Source of the DNA: Ceratothoa steindachneri
Lineage: Eukaryota; Arthropoda; Malacostraca; Isopoda; Cymothoidae
Reading direction: 5' to 3'
Assembly (NCBI GenBank): GCA_963969495.1
Contig: OZ018321.1
Span: forward strand, 192,790,204-192,854,203
DNA: 64,000 nt
Part shown: one piece after another, positions 16,225 through 28,769 of the stretch
Layout: each line of letters opens with the position of its first letter
Position numbering within the stretch: the stretch's first letter is position 1
Notes under the pieces: generated by a model
The model's database searches: none
What the model was told of the DNA's origin: nothing
What the model saw: only the letters and a program-made list of their open reading frames with translations
Program-made: the position numbers and the translations under genes

Positions 16225-19200
16225 CACCTTTTTATTTGCAAATTTTGTTGTCTTTATTATAGACATAAACCAGTTGTACATAAAATTTATACATACATAC
16301 ACATTACTCTTGTAAATAGGAAACAAATATTATATATAATTGTTGCTTAATGAAATTATTTTAATCTAGGAAGTGTAGTTAAATATATACTGTATATATA
16401 GAAATCTAGATATTATACTATTCATTTGAATTAATAACACGAAATTTCAATTTATATATAAATAATTTAATCCACTTAATGATTTATATGCATTTAACGA
16501 GTACTTCCGGGCAATTGAAAAAAGAATGGATCATGAAGGTGTGCACTTAATACGTGCCAACATATTATCCCCAGGAACTGTTTCCTACCCTTTCACTTCC
16601 CTTGTCCCCTTTTTTTCTCTCATTTCCGATTTTAAAATTTCTATTTCAATTTATAATGGAAATGGGTCAATAATGATTTCCTGGGCTGAGTTCTCTCATC
16701 GACCGGTTGGCAAATGAGCGCTGATTTGCGCCCAGAGCCGCCTCCAGATAAGAGAATGAAAGGCGAATTTCATTGATTTAATCAATCATAAATTATTTCA
16801 ATCACTTAAAATTGGAAAGAAATTGTGGTAGTGGTGAAAGAGACGAAACATTCAGGGAAAACCAACTTGAGAAAAAACCCTCAGTGCTGATAGAAATATA
16901 GAACAATGATATAAACCTGCACTCGATGGTCCCTTGATAGGGGCAAAAGAACCAGAAATGTTTGGTATAAATGTAAGTTTACGAAACAGAATTTGTAAAA
17001 TTTTTCCCGAAAGCGGTGCTGAGATCTATAGATTTGAGGAGAGAAATCTTTCGAAACCCAACTAAAAATCGCGCAATGAAATATTTGCAACATTATCTAT
17101 TATTTTAAGAAATATTTACTTGAAACCACTTTAAATCTCGATGAATAATATTTTTACAACACAATCTTGAACATATTAAATCATTCATCTGCTGCATGGA
17201 CGGTGCCCTAAGCTCTCAGGAATGTTGGATGTGACTATCGAGGTTATATGCCCAGGATGAAACACTACAGTACACATTACACAATTAAACACTATGGAAT
17301 ACTGCACTACACACAACCGCAGACGCCAACAGCACAATATTCACTTCCTGAGGGTTGTTTTGGAAAACCCGGTGCACGATGTATCCTTCGTCAGAGTTTC
17401 AGAGTCTGCTCAGCCAGATATCTTGAGGAACTACAACAACAAGAACAGACTTTCATGACTATTAGAATGTTAAAACCAACCCTTTAAATATAATCAGAAA
17501 ATGTTCTTGTTTGTCCTAAACTAGCTCTAGTAACTAGTCAGGATGAAGCATTTTGAATCCTTTGGATTAAATTTAAACATGTTTTCAAATGTTTATTAAT
17601 AATAATAAAGACGTATTATTATTAATTTCGATGTTAATTTATCGTGCGCCTTTTTTTGCAAATGCAAAACCATTTTCAAAAGTTCTTCAGTTTTCATGTT
17701 TATTTTGGTTTTTGGGCTCAAATATATTTGAGACTTCTTTAAGGTTTTGAAGTGAGTTTTGTATGGACAGAGAAATTAAAATTTGGTTTTAGCAACAGTT
17801 CTGATTTCCACATCATTTACATTACTTTTTTCTCTTTGTAGACACCATTTTGTACTTGTATCAGTTGTACAAGTTAGTTCGTTCGTTTATTTTAACCTAC
17901 GTACAGTAAATAACTGAAAACGGTTCAAACAATAGAAAATATTCTACAAAATAGTTTCTATTTGCTTCAAAAATCCCTCCCCACCCCCCTCCTCGCGAAT
18001 AAAAGGTTATCTATGTCTCTTGAATAACAATCGGTAGGCTTTAAGGCAAAAAAACAAAACCTTTTGAAGAATCTTCGAATGCGCCATTTTCCATATCAAA
18101 GAATCTTCCATTGCGAATTTAGTTGTCTGAAGGCAAAACTAAAGTTAAAGTATACGCTACACTCTCGCGAAAAGTTCAAGGTAAAAATATTTGAAAACTT
18201 CCAACGCTTTTCAACCGCAAATGATTTGTGTTTCTGCTATGCAGTCAACGAACCACAAATCGCACTTTTTTACCAACTCCTCATCTACCATAATCACTTG
18301 AAATGTTTCTTTCGAATTCCCAGCTTTTTTTGCTTTAGATAATCTGATTCGCAATGTGAGATTCTTTGATCAAGAGGCCATCAACAAAATTTTTTTGTTT
18401 GCTTCAAAGTTTAAAGAGTATTATTCAAGAGGCCTAGATAAACTTTTATAGGGTGGTGGGGGAGGGGGTGGCTTTTAGAACGGATGGAAACTATTTTGTA
18501 AATTAAATTCTATGATCTGAACTGTGTTACATTATCCACGTTAGTTAAAATAACTTACGAAGCTCTTTGGAACCTAGATAGTATTTATTCTTTTCAAATC
18601 ACTGTCGCGTAATTCACTTTTGTCCTTGTAAGCAGTTGCTAGTTGGGCGGTATAGAAAAAAAAATATAATTCACTCTATTCACTTTAAAGTTTCACTTAC
18701 TTGTCTAACAGTGGTTAAGAAAAGGTTTAATTTTCATACAGTTTCTAAAAATAGATTTTAAATGTATTTGTAAAATATATTCTTAGAATATTAAATATTT
18801 AAATTATTTCTCTTCCAACTGTCGCTAAAGACAAATATTAAAGTCACTCGAATGCTAATTAGCTCAAAAGCTCAGTGGAATGAAAAGGTAAAATTTTTAT
18901 AAATTAATTTTCTAAAGGTTCTTTATGGAGAGGCCTTCTAAACGTGACAAAAGGTCTATTACTGTCAGACAAAAAAAACATAATTGGTTCTGGGTAAATT
19001 TATACGACAAAAGGTATATAAATTCTAAGGGAACACACTTCTTTTATTGTTTGTTTTCAATATTGTTTTATTCACATTTCTTTTTCTGGTACTCTAAAAA
19101 TATTTTAGGGTCAAAAAATCCTACACTTGCGTCGTTTATTCCATCCATCAACTTTGGTCTACATTTCTTTATTTTAATTCTCATTTTATTCTCTCTTAAT

Positions 19201-19649
19201 TTATCTATTTTCTAGCTAAATGGGGATATAACCAAACGATTCGAAGCATTTTTTTGTATATTGTACCTTTAACTAATTTTACTCTATCGTCTGTACATAA
19301 TTTTGTAAATATGAAATTCTCCGACTCTTATAAAAACTTTTGAATAGCTTCTGTCGCTTTAATTCTCTACCATCTAAATTGTTCTATTTGCTCATTAATG
19401 TTAATAAACATCTATTAGTAGGTCGTACATATTAATTCCATTCCCTAAATGAGCCCCGCCCCGGCTGGCTCAATATCCAGTGGACACAGAACCGTAGCAA
19501 TGTCTAGTGGGCTCTCCCCGAAGTGAAGAATGTTGGCATCCCATAACAATATATCATACATTTACAAGTAGTGCCAGGCACGACAAATACTATTTTCAAC
19601 AGTCCCGATGCTGCGGAATACTTGTCCTTAAGCGTTTTTATTATCCTTG

Positions 19650-19920
19650 AATATTGTTAGTTAGCCAATTGACCATGGGGCCCACATCGAAAAAAAAACA
19701 AAATACACAATGAAAAGAAATAGGAAAAAAAAACGCAGACAAACACAAATATCAACGCAAGAAAATGTTTTTGTCAAATTTCGTGAAAATCGGCCAAGTA
19801 TTTTTTGCGTAATATTGTTAACGAACGAACTAACTTTTCTCATAGATCCCAAAAGTGGGTCAGGATTTCTTATATCTCCAACCCCTGCAACAATAATGGT
19901 TCCAGAAATATTCCCGTAAT
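19650..19920. mobile_element. Dispersed repeat fragment, RTE-like 3' tail
   Basis: Contains TTTCGTGAAAATCGGCCAAG followed shortly by AACGAACGAACTAAC. A phrase of this form ending in an ACGAACGA tail is characteristic of conserved 3' regions of RTE-type elements scattered in invertebrate genomes. No coding remnant is seen, so the class is tentative. Confidence 0.35.
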
Positions 19921-20454
19921 ACAAATATTCTGGTCTATCATTAATGATACAGTTGGAAGGGAATAGATAAAGCAGATAATTACGGAAAGTGTGTATTCGA
20001 AAATTTTATGTTTTCATTAATAAAATAAATTTGGGGGGCTACAGTGGAGCCCCTTCAAGAGCCGCTTCCCCAAATTTGGGCAAGATTAAGATAATAATAA
20101 TAAAAATGATGACAATTTATAAGAATAAAAAGGAAAATTGGCGTAACTTTCAGAAGGGAGGGAAGAAATGAAGTGAACATACAAGAATATAGAAGGAAGA
20201 AAAAAATATAGTGGTGGGGAAGAGTCAGGCTGAAAGAGTACCATACCATTTTACCACCACTAAAAGCTGGGGCAAGAAAGGCAAAATTTAAAACAGGTAA
20301 AACTGCAAACAATGAGCCCAGGCGGTTAAGAGTACGAGTTTGACCTCGTTAAGGGGACCTGGTGTACTCCGTCTCGTGCCGGTCAAGGCAAAGCAGACAA
20401 AAAAGGCAAACAAGTTAAATGACGAAACAAGGAATTTTTATCATGTATATTCAA

Positions 20455-20890
20455 ATATGCCACACAGTTGTACAAGATCAGCCCTTAGGAAACAAAAAAC
20501 ACATACATAACACAAAAAAACATACATAAATCCTCACACTGTTGTACAAGAACAGCACTTAGGAAACATAAAAAACACATAACACATACATAAATCCTCA
20601 CACATTTGTACAAGATCAGCACTTAGGAAATATAAAAACACATACAAAAAAACCCACACAGTTGTACCAGATCAGCAGTTAGGAAACAAAAAACACATGA
20701 AAAAATAAATAGAAACGCCATACAGTTGTACAAGATCAGCATTTATGAAGCATAAAAACACATACATAACACATAAAAACACATAAATCCTCATACAGTT
20801 GTACAAGATCAGCACTTAAGAAACATAAAAACTCATACATAACACATAAAAAAATAGATAAAAACGCCACACAGTTGTAGAAGATCACCA
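20455..20890. repeat. Degenerate tandem repeat, about seven units
   Basis: Seven copies of a core like GTTGTACAAGATCAGCACTT begin at 20467, 20541, 20605, 20661, 20724, 20798 and 20874, separated by 56-76 bp of A-rich CATACATAACACATAAA filler. Unit length varies, so the spacer is the unstable part. The block ends about 40 bp before the 31-bp minisatellite starts to be recognisable. Confidence 0.85.
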
Positions 20891-20924
20891 CTGACGAAAT
20901 AAATACAATGGAAGAGAAGAGAAG

Positions 20925-23010
20925 AGGAAAACACATGGAAGGAAAGAGAAGAGAGGTGGATAATAAACATGAAGGACGAATCGAGAAGTGGACAATAAGT
21001 TTGAGGGAAGAGAAGAGTAGTAAATAATTAATGGTAGAAAGAGAAGAGTAGTGGACAATTAATGGGAGAAAGAGTAAAGAAGTGGACAATAAAGGCGAGA
21101 AAGGGAAGAGAAGTGGACAATAAATGCAAGAAAGGGAAGAGATGTGGACAATAAATGCGAGAAAGGGAAGAAAGGTGGACAATAAATGCGAGAAAGGGAA
21201 GAGAGGTGGACAATAAATGCGAGAAAGGGAAGAAAGGTGGACAATAAATGCGAGAAAGGGAAGAAAGGTGGACAATAAATGCGAGAAAGGGAAGAGATGT
21301 GGACAATAAATGCGAGAAAGGGAAGAGAGATGGACAATAAATGTGAGAAAGGGAAGAGAGGTGGACAATAAATGCGATAAAGGGAAGAGAGGTGGACAAT
21401 AAATGCGAGAAAGGGAAGAGATGTGGACAATAAATGCGAGAAAGGGAAGAGATTTGGACAATAAATGCGAGAAAGGGAAGAGATGTGGACAATAAATGCG
21501 AGAAAGGGAAGAAAGGTGGACAATAAATGCGAGAAAGGGAAGAGAGGTGGACAATAAATGCGATAAAGGGAAGAGAGATGGACAATAAATGCGATAAAGG
21601 GAAGAGAGGTGGACAATAAATGCGAGAAAGGAAAGAGAGGTGGACAATAAACGCGAGAAAGGAAAGAGATGTGGACAATAAATGCGAGAAAGGGAAGAAA
21701 GGTGGACAATAAATGCGAGAAAGGGAAGAAAGGTGGACAATAAATGCGAGAAAGGGAAGAGATGTGGACAATAAATGCGAGAAAGGGAAGAGCCGTGGAC
21801 AATAAATGCGAGAAAGGGAAGAGAGATGGACAATAAATGCGAGAAAGGGAAGAGAGGTGGACAATAAATGCGATAAAGGGAGGAAAGGTGGACAATAAAT
21901 GCGATAAAGGGAAGAGAGATGGACAATAAATGCGATAAAGGGAAGAGAGGTGGACAATAAATGCGAGAAAGGGAAGAGATGTGGACAATAAATGCGAGAA
22001 AGGGAAGAAAGGTGGACAATAAATGCGAGAAAGGGAAGAGAGGTGGACAATAAATGCGATAAAGGGAAGAGAGATGGACAATAAATGCGATAAAGGGAAG
22101 AGAGGTGGACAATAAATGCGAGAAAGGAAAGAGAGGTGGACAATAAACGCGAGAAAGGAAAAAGATGTGGACAATAAATGCGAGAAAGGGAAGAAAGGTG
22201 GACAATAAATGCGAGAAAGGGAAGAAAGGTGGACAATAAATGCGAGAAAGGGAAGAGATGTGGACAATAAATGCGAGAAAGGGAAGAGCCGTGGACAATA
22301 AATGCGAGAAAGGGAAGAGAGATGGACAATAAATGCGAGAAAGGGAAGAGAGGTGGACAATAAATGCGATAAAGGGAGGAAAGGTGGACAATAAATGCGA
22401 TAAAGGGAAGAGAGATGGACAATAAATGCGATAAAGGGAAGAGAGGTGGACAATAAATGCGAGAAAGGGAAGAGATGTGGACAATAAATGCGAGAAAGGG
22501 AAGAAAGGTGGACAATAAATGCGAGAAAGGGAAGAGAGGTGGACAATAAATGCGATAAAGGGAAGAGAGATGGACAATAAATGCGATAAAGGGAAGAGAG
22601 GTGGACAATAAATGCGAGAAAGGAAAGAGAGGTGGACAATAAACGCGAGAAAGGAAAGAGATGTGGACAATAAATGCGAGAAAGGGAAGAAAGGTGGACA
22701 ATAAATGCGAGAAAGGGAAGAAAGGTGGACAATAAATGCGAGAAAGGGAAGAGATGTGGACAATAAATGCGAGAAAGGGAAGAGCCGTGGACAATAAATG
22801 CGAGAAAGGGAAGAGAGATGGACAATAAATGCGAGAAAGGGAAGAGAGGTGGACAATAAATGCGATAAAGGGAGGAAAGGTGGACAATAAATGCGATAAA
22901 GGGAAGAGAGATGGACAATAAATGCGATAAAGGGAAGAGAGGTGGACAATAAATGCGAGAAAGGGAAGAGAGGTGGACAATAAATGCGAGAAAGGGAAGA
23001 GAGGTGGACA
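20925..23010. repeat. 31-bp minisatellite array, about 65 units
   Basis: Head-to-tail 31-bp unit with core GGACAATAAATGCGAGAAAG followed by GGAAGAGAGGT and close variants (GATAAA for GAGAAA, GATGT or AAGGT ends). The left edge decays gradually (degenerate units from about 20925 to 21060), the right edge is sharp at about 23010. Because 31 is not a multiple of three and the unit has no stop on the minus strand, all three minus-strand frames are open for up to about 2.2 kb and encode the same 31-residue Leu/Phe/Ser/His repeat. I treat these frames as by-products, not genes. Confidence 0.97.
21471..22958. repeat. 496-bp higher-order repeat, three copies
   Basis: Within the 31-bp array, diagnostic variants recur every 496 bp, exactly 16 units: AGCCGTGG at 21791, 22287 and 22783; ACGCGAG at 21651, 22147 and 22643; AGGAAAGGTG at 21881, 22377 and 22873. 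The copies appear almost identical (one visible difference is an A-run variant near 22158). Unit order left of about 21470 does not match. Confidence 0.93.
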
Positions 23011-24005
23011 GTAATGGTGGTTCTGAGGAATCTAATATTTCCTTATTGTCCATTGACGGGTGTCTTAAAAAGGCGATTAAACACCCTAAAATAAAGAGAC
23101 CGAAATGGCGCTTGACCCGAGGACATCAATGGAAAGCATTAAAAGATGGGCAGAAAAGTATGGCTTGATAAAGATTGAATCTACAAAGTTTAATTATGAA
23201 ATCAAATGAATTATTTTAGTGAATTAAATGTAATATTCGAATTGATTCGAAGAATTTTAATTGGAATCAGTATTTTAAAAAAAAGTTACAAATAAAAACT
23301 TTAAGGGTATGTTCCGGTGATTTGGGGGCAGAGGGGCACGGCACACATAACAGGAGCTCTCATTAGCTTAGTGGATGAGGAGGGGGATTTCCACGTTTGG
23401 GGGTGATTTCCCACGATCAGACACTAAGTATGTAGTTAGGCGTTCGCAGGGGGCAGCAGCCACTCAGGCGTTGCGTCGTGTCTTGGCATAGACATAAGCG
23501 CTGTCTTCTTCCCTCCTCTCTTCACACATACACACATCACTCTTCCTATCTGTTACCTGCTAAAGAGGGTATCATCCCCCCCCCCGCCCACCCACCGAGC
23601 GAAACTGTTAACTATCCTATGGGCTACTAAGGGTTACCTACTTGCTAGGAGAAGGTCACAATTGATGATCTAGCAAACGATTGTCATTCAGATCATTATA
23701 TTAATTTCATTATCCGTTCGGAGGTATTTATTCCTTCTGGAATTGGTTTCTGTTCGTACATTAAGGCCCTTGGGACTATTTTTACGATCTCATTCGAGAA
23801 TTTCAGCCTCCAATTCGGAGTGAGGTTTCCATTTAAAGGACATTTTAACGTTTCCTCCCGTACCCATAGAATCGTCAGCATTTGTCATTCTGATCTTTAT
23901 GTGCATTTTATTATCCGGTCAGGGAATCTCTTTTACGATGCGAAGAACGGATGACGCGATTTTATACTAACTATATATTTTTTTATCTTCTTATCATTAT
24001 TATTG
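23011..24005. other. Gene-free stretch
   Basis: No gene or repeat recognised other than short homopolymers, such as the C-run near 23577. Confidence 0.5.
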
Positions 24006-24091
24006 TTAGCAGTAGTATTGGTAGTAATAGTAGTGGTAGTAATAGTAGTGGTAGTAGTAGTGGTAGTGGTAGTAGTAGTAGTAGTGGTAGA
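24006..24091. repeat. (GTA)n/(GTG) trinucleotide repeat
   Basis: Imperfect AGT/GGT trinucleotide run. It gives a Ser/Gly-rich frame on the plus strand and a Leu/Pro-rich one on the minus strand, both artefacts. Confidence 0.92.
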
Positions 24092-26467
24092 CGATCACTT
24101 GGAATTGCTGAGAACCGGATGACAGCCAGATCTCCAAAACCTTCCCGACCTCCACAATGAATGCAGATCATCCTCTCCTGGTGTTGAGGCCAGGAGGGCA
24201 CAGAACCTGCCATATGCCACTGCAGTATTCGTGGCCACCTACCCCTCTCACCCCATTGTAGGGCTCTCATACGCCAAGGGTAGGATATGCTCCCTGGGGT
24301 GGGGGGGGGGCGTACAGAAAACCGAAAAACGAATAAATGAGCCAAACCAAAAGAATGGATAACGATTGAAATTGGGGAGTGGGGGATGGGGGGCGACCAC
24401 TCAATGCATACGAGGTGGACCTACGTGGATGAAGTTCGCACAAAAAAATGCAGGTTCAAACGTGCGAACTTGGAACACTCATAAGTAGGCCTCGAAATAA
24501 AAAAAAAGAACAGGAAGATGAAATAAAAAGATGTCGTGCCCGGAATTACTCGCAAGAGGGAAGAGACAGAAACATTAATGGGTAAAACGAGGGAATAAAA
24601 CTGGTGATTAATTACCCGCGTAATTAATTGCCCTACTTGATGAAACGTGTCCCCGTCATTTGTAAACTTGTCTCAACTTGCTTAATTGCTTCATTGGGGC
24701 CGAGTGGGTTCGTGTCACCAAAATAATTCATGGCACTTCCTTTGATTAGTAGCATTTTCCCCAAAGTCGGCAAAGAAACGCGAAATAATAATAATAATCA
24801 CACGAATAATATCAGAGGTAACGAGAGGTACAGTCGGAGTTTGAAGTCAATACTGTAGTCGTGGTACACAGAAGTTATAAAGTTTAATGGTGGAGGTGTA
24901 GGTTCATATGTCAGATGGACGGTTATTCTGATAATCCATGGGTGACAGAGAGTCATATTTGACATAATTTAAGAAAGCAACGTGCAATGAAGAACATACT
25001 CCGAGTGCTTCCTGACCCAGCAGTGGTCGCAAATATCAGACGTGGTTTATTAGGTTATAGAAAAGGGATTTTGATCTTCCCGATTGACATCATCAGGAAG
25101 ACCTAATGTTCTTTACAGGAAGAGCTACGGAAGAAGAGCATCCACGCTGTAACTGGAAAGCAACCCACGATAGAATCTCCGTTAGAATGTTTGTTAGAAG
25201 TTAGAATTTTCCAATAAGATTTACTCTCATGGATGCGATGAGAATCACAATAAAAAAAATTGAGCTCATTGGTCTTTATATGCTAAAAGAGGTTAGTTTG
25301 TCTTCTTTTAATCAGTACTAATTCTCCTACCATTCATGCTTCGAACTGTAACTACCGCAGTGATGGTTCCCTTTTTATCTGAAGCTATTCTAATTTATGT
25401 CATCTATGGAGTCCTTAATTGGATCGGGATTGGGCTGGAAATTAGAATCACTTAAACGACGTATGGTGTTCCATAGCTCGAAAATCCTATTAAAATTGGG
25501 GTCTAAAACTTATGCAAAGGAAAATCGAAAGATTTATCTTTTAAATACCACATATTAAAATCCTCCAAATTCCTGAGTTCATTTGGAATTCGACAAAGTT
25601 GATCAGTTTAAATTGCATCCGTATAAAGTTAGTGATTTTCTGCTCGATTTTAATAATTATTTTAAGTTCAGCAACACATTTCTATGTACTTAGAGGTTAT
25701 CACCCAAACATACATAGATCAATGTGAGAAAACTGCAATGCCAACCACCTTGTTAGGTCTCATTAAAAACAAACCGTTCTATAAAAAATTAATAAATGAC
25801 AAACTCCATCTGAGACTGTTGTGGCAGAAGAATGATCGATAGAATGATCTCAAAAATGAACACCCTTAACGTATTGGACAAGTGTACATATGTACATTAA
25901 ACCCGTTTAGCAAATCTGCTGTGACGACCGCCTCCAAATTACTCATTCCTGTAAATGTAGAAGTTTACTTATCTGTTCAATGCTCATGAATGGAAATTTA
26001 TTTCACAGAACGGATAAACATCGACGACTGCAGCGAGGCTTTTTGCTCTCTGGGAACTCCATTTAGTTTCGTTTCATTATCAAACTCGTAAATATCCGTG
26101 GTATTTAGAATAATTGATCCAGCTACTAACCATTCCACTTCAATGGGTGCCCGCTCTTCTTTCTCCATCAGATCGGAATGCGGCCACGCAAATCATAGCG
26201 CATTATATGAATTTCAAATTCAAAAACAAGTCAAGATGAATGCGTTCTCCGCGGTTGCGTCCCGATAATTATAATAGATCATTTAAATACAGTATATTTA
26301 TCACCTCCGGCAAATATGCATTTGAGGAAAACGGGTTGAGATGCTTTTAATTATAGGAGGAAGAAACCCTCATTTGAACATAAAATACGAAGAACTATGA
26401 GTGCAAATTACGTACTTGCATGTACACTATTGTGTTGCCCGCGACTGCAAGAAAAGTTATATATATA
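24092..26467. other. Gene-free stretch
   Basis: AT-rich DNA with G-runs near 24300 and 24390. No open frame of note and no recognisable repeat. Confidence 0.5.
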
Positions 26468-26519
26468 AAAATAAGAGAACGATTTTCCTCTATTAAAATA
26501 TTTTTTTAAAAAATAGAAT

Positions 26520-27057
26520 GAGTTGGTAAATGAAACTTCGCCTGGTAAATAAATTTATGTATTTAACACATTTTATGAAGATTTCATATGATAAAATCGT
26601 ATATTCAAAAAATTATACGAAATAAACCAACAAAATGAAATATTGACACGTGCAAAATAAGAGAAGGATTTTTTAAGGAAAATTGTAGAAGTTTCTTGAA
26701 ATCATCTTGCAACATTTTACTCAGTAGATAAGAACTGTACAACCGCCTTTGTTGTCGTACTCACTTTGCCGTGATACTACCACACGTGAAAATGACTCCT
26801 GAACTCCGTCAGAGTTGGTAAATGAAACTTCGCCTGGTAGATAAATGTATGTATTTAATACATTTTATGAAGATTTCATATGATAAAATCGTATATTTAA
26901 AAAATTATACGAAATAAACCAAAATAAGAGAACGATTTTTTCAGGAAAATTGTAGAAGTTTCTTGCTCAGTAGATAAGAACTGTACAACCGCCTCTGTTG
27001 TTGTACTCACTTTGCCGTGATACCACCACACGTGAAAATGACTCCTGAGCTCCGTCA
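26520..27057 (+). repeat. Tandem duplication of the Tc1 left end
   Basis: 26520-26811 and 26812-27057 are diverged copies. Both start GAGTTGGTAAATGAAACTTC and end with the transposase start region (ATG at 26792 and 27038, each followed by ACTCCTGA). The second copy lacks two short internal blocks. The inner binding motif is thus present a third time near 26923. Confidence 0.88.
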
Positions 27058-28017
27058 GAGAAGAGTTCGTTTGAAGACTTGGGGGAGGATTCATTCTGCG
27101 ATTTCAAAAGAGGTAGGAAGGTTCAAGAGTGTGATTTCACTCGTCCTAAAGTTATTCAATGAAAACAAAAGCTATATATCTCCTGAAAATGTTGGTCGGC
27201 ACCGAATAATCACTCTCCGAGAAGTCAAAGCTATTAGGCACTTTTCCATGAAGGATCCCTTCGAGACTGCAGCAGTAATTTCTCGAAAAATTAAGACCAA
27301 TAATGGCAAAGAAGAGAACCGTTTCACAGTGTCCCGTCGCCTCAATGCATCTGGTTTAAAAGCTCGTTCTTCAGCAACCAAATTGATCATCAGTTAACGG
27401 AACCAGAGACGAGACTTGGAAAATGCGTAAGCTCATGCTGTTTGGAGGGATGAAGATTAGGAGAGAATTCATTTCAGTGAGGAAAGTAAATTTAATTTGG
27501 TTATATCTGATGGTAATAGGTTTGTTAGACGCGCTGCAACGATTAATATGTTAAAAAGTCAGCAAAGCATGGAGCAGGTAGCTTCATGGTATAGGGGATG
27601 TTTTCGTCTAAAGGAGATGGTCCACTAGTACGAATAATTAGAACGGTAAATGTTTATGTGTACCTAAACCTCGTTCAGCACTTTATACGTTCACTCCGAG
27701 CATCTCTGAACCAACCAGCATTATTTATGCAGGACAACTCGCCATGCCATACTACAGAGCGAGTAAAATACTATTTCAAACAAGAAGATATCGAAGTAAA
27801 GAAGTGGCCCGCTCAAAACCCTGACCTGAACCCAATTAAGAACATCGCGAAGATCATTGGAAACTAAGTTCGAGACCGGCAGCTTTCAACTGTAGCAGAT
27901 TTATGGACGAAAATTGAGCAAAATAACACCAGAAGTTACAAGAAACTGATGTGGTCCTGTGGACATCGTTGCGCCGAAGTAAATAGAAAACAAAGGCTTG
28001 AAATCCTCATATTAACT
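27038..28017 (+). pseudogene. Tc1-like transposase pseudogene
   Basis: Starts at ATG 27038 (MTPELRQRRVRLKT...), with an N-terminal helix-turn-helix region still open to the stop at 27395. The catalytic part continues in shifted frames: a segment around FSEESKFNL near 27475, QDNSPCHTTERV near 27730, and PDLNPIKNIAKIIGN to 27867, then C-terminal homology (RQLSTVADLWTKIE) to about 28000. In this family three acidic residues (DDE) coordinate the metal ions. Here the first Asp appears as Glu in SEESKF and the last Glu as Lys in NPIKN, so the protein would be catalytically dead even without the stops and frameshifts. The element's terminal repeats flank it as expected. Confidence 0.9.
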
Positions 28018-28282
28018 ATTTTAAGGTTCATGATCAAATCTTGCTTTGTTTCTAGTCTGTTTTTTGCTAAGCAATTCTGTGAATGATCTTTCTCTTATTT
28101 TGCATGTATCAATATTTTATTTTGTTAGTTTATTTAGTATAATTTCCTGAATATACGATTGTATCATAGGAAATCTTCAGAAAATATATTAAATGCATCT
28201 TTTTATGTACCATGGAAACTTCATTTACCTAATCATCATATTTTTAAAATATTTTAATAAATGAAAATTGTTCTCTTATTTT

Positions 28283-28769
28283 CCTGGGTGAGATAAACGT
28301 GGCTTGAATGGCCAATCAATCAAGAGGGTGATCAACTCTTTTAATTTTATGCAAATGAGGACAATCATGAAGAAGGTGTGATTTTCCACTCCGATATAGA
28401 CTGCACTTTCCAGTTTTGCGCCAAAAGACGGGAGAACCAACGAGGGCATGGCAAGCTGAAACTTTAAATTATTGATATACTTTTTAAGGAAAAATCCCAC
28501 GGGGACATCTGCCCAAAGCTTTGTCAAGTAGTGAGGTCAGGGGAAGTGGAAATGCGCGAAGAGAAACGTTCAAGTAACTAAAACTAAAATTACTAGGTAC
28601 AGTGAGTGGACTCGCAACTCTCCGGAAGCTGCTTCATAACAAACCTCAGTCACAAATTCGTCCCGGGGGTGAAGATCGTCCCCTCTTCTTTCTCCTTGCG
28701 CGAACTCAAATGAAATTAGCCAATCGCCGCCGATCGAGACACATTCGGCCCTTTATTCGCCTTCTGTTG
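28283..28769. other. Spacer without gene
   Basis: Lies between the Tc1 right end and the 33-bp array; nothing recognised. Confidence 0.5.

Larger units (their letters stand above)
14701..19649. other. Gene-free stretch with two (TA)n tracts
   Basis: AT-rich sequence. (TA)n microsatellites lie at 15059-15107 and 16161-16223. The short open frames (for example 17248-17487, 18064-18342 and 18925-19215) have no recognisable domains and no splice or repeat context. Confidence 0.5.
26468..28282 (+). mobile_element. Tc1-like DNA transposon, IR/DR type, inactive
   Basis: Inverted ends of about 205 bp: 26468-26675 pairs with 28076-28282, with many mismatches. Each end has an outer and an inner copy of a motif beginning AAAATAAGAGAA (left at 26468 and about 26654; right, inverted, ending about 28100 and 28282). 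Two direct-repeat sites per inverted repeat define the IR/DR subgroup of Tc1 elements, in which both sites are transposase-binding sites. The left flank reads TATA as expected for insertion at TA, but the base pair after 28282 is CC, so the right-hand TA is lost. The 1815-bp length exceeds the usual 1.6 kb because the left end is tandemly duplicated. Confidence 0.85.

Noticed and set aside
20300..20360. tRNA-derived SINE head
   Set aside because: A stretch with GAGTTTGACCTCGTT is only vaguely like a B box, and no A box at the right distance or cloverleaf was seen.
20925..23010. CRISPR-like array
   Set aside because: Units are contiguous with no unique spacers, and the genome is eukaryotic.
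20736..23053. Long minus-strand ORFs of 650-737 codons as a repetitive membrane-like protein
   Set aside because: All three frames are open with the same peptide repeat because of the 31-bp period; no start context, signal or non-repeat domain, so they are products of the satellite.
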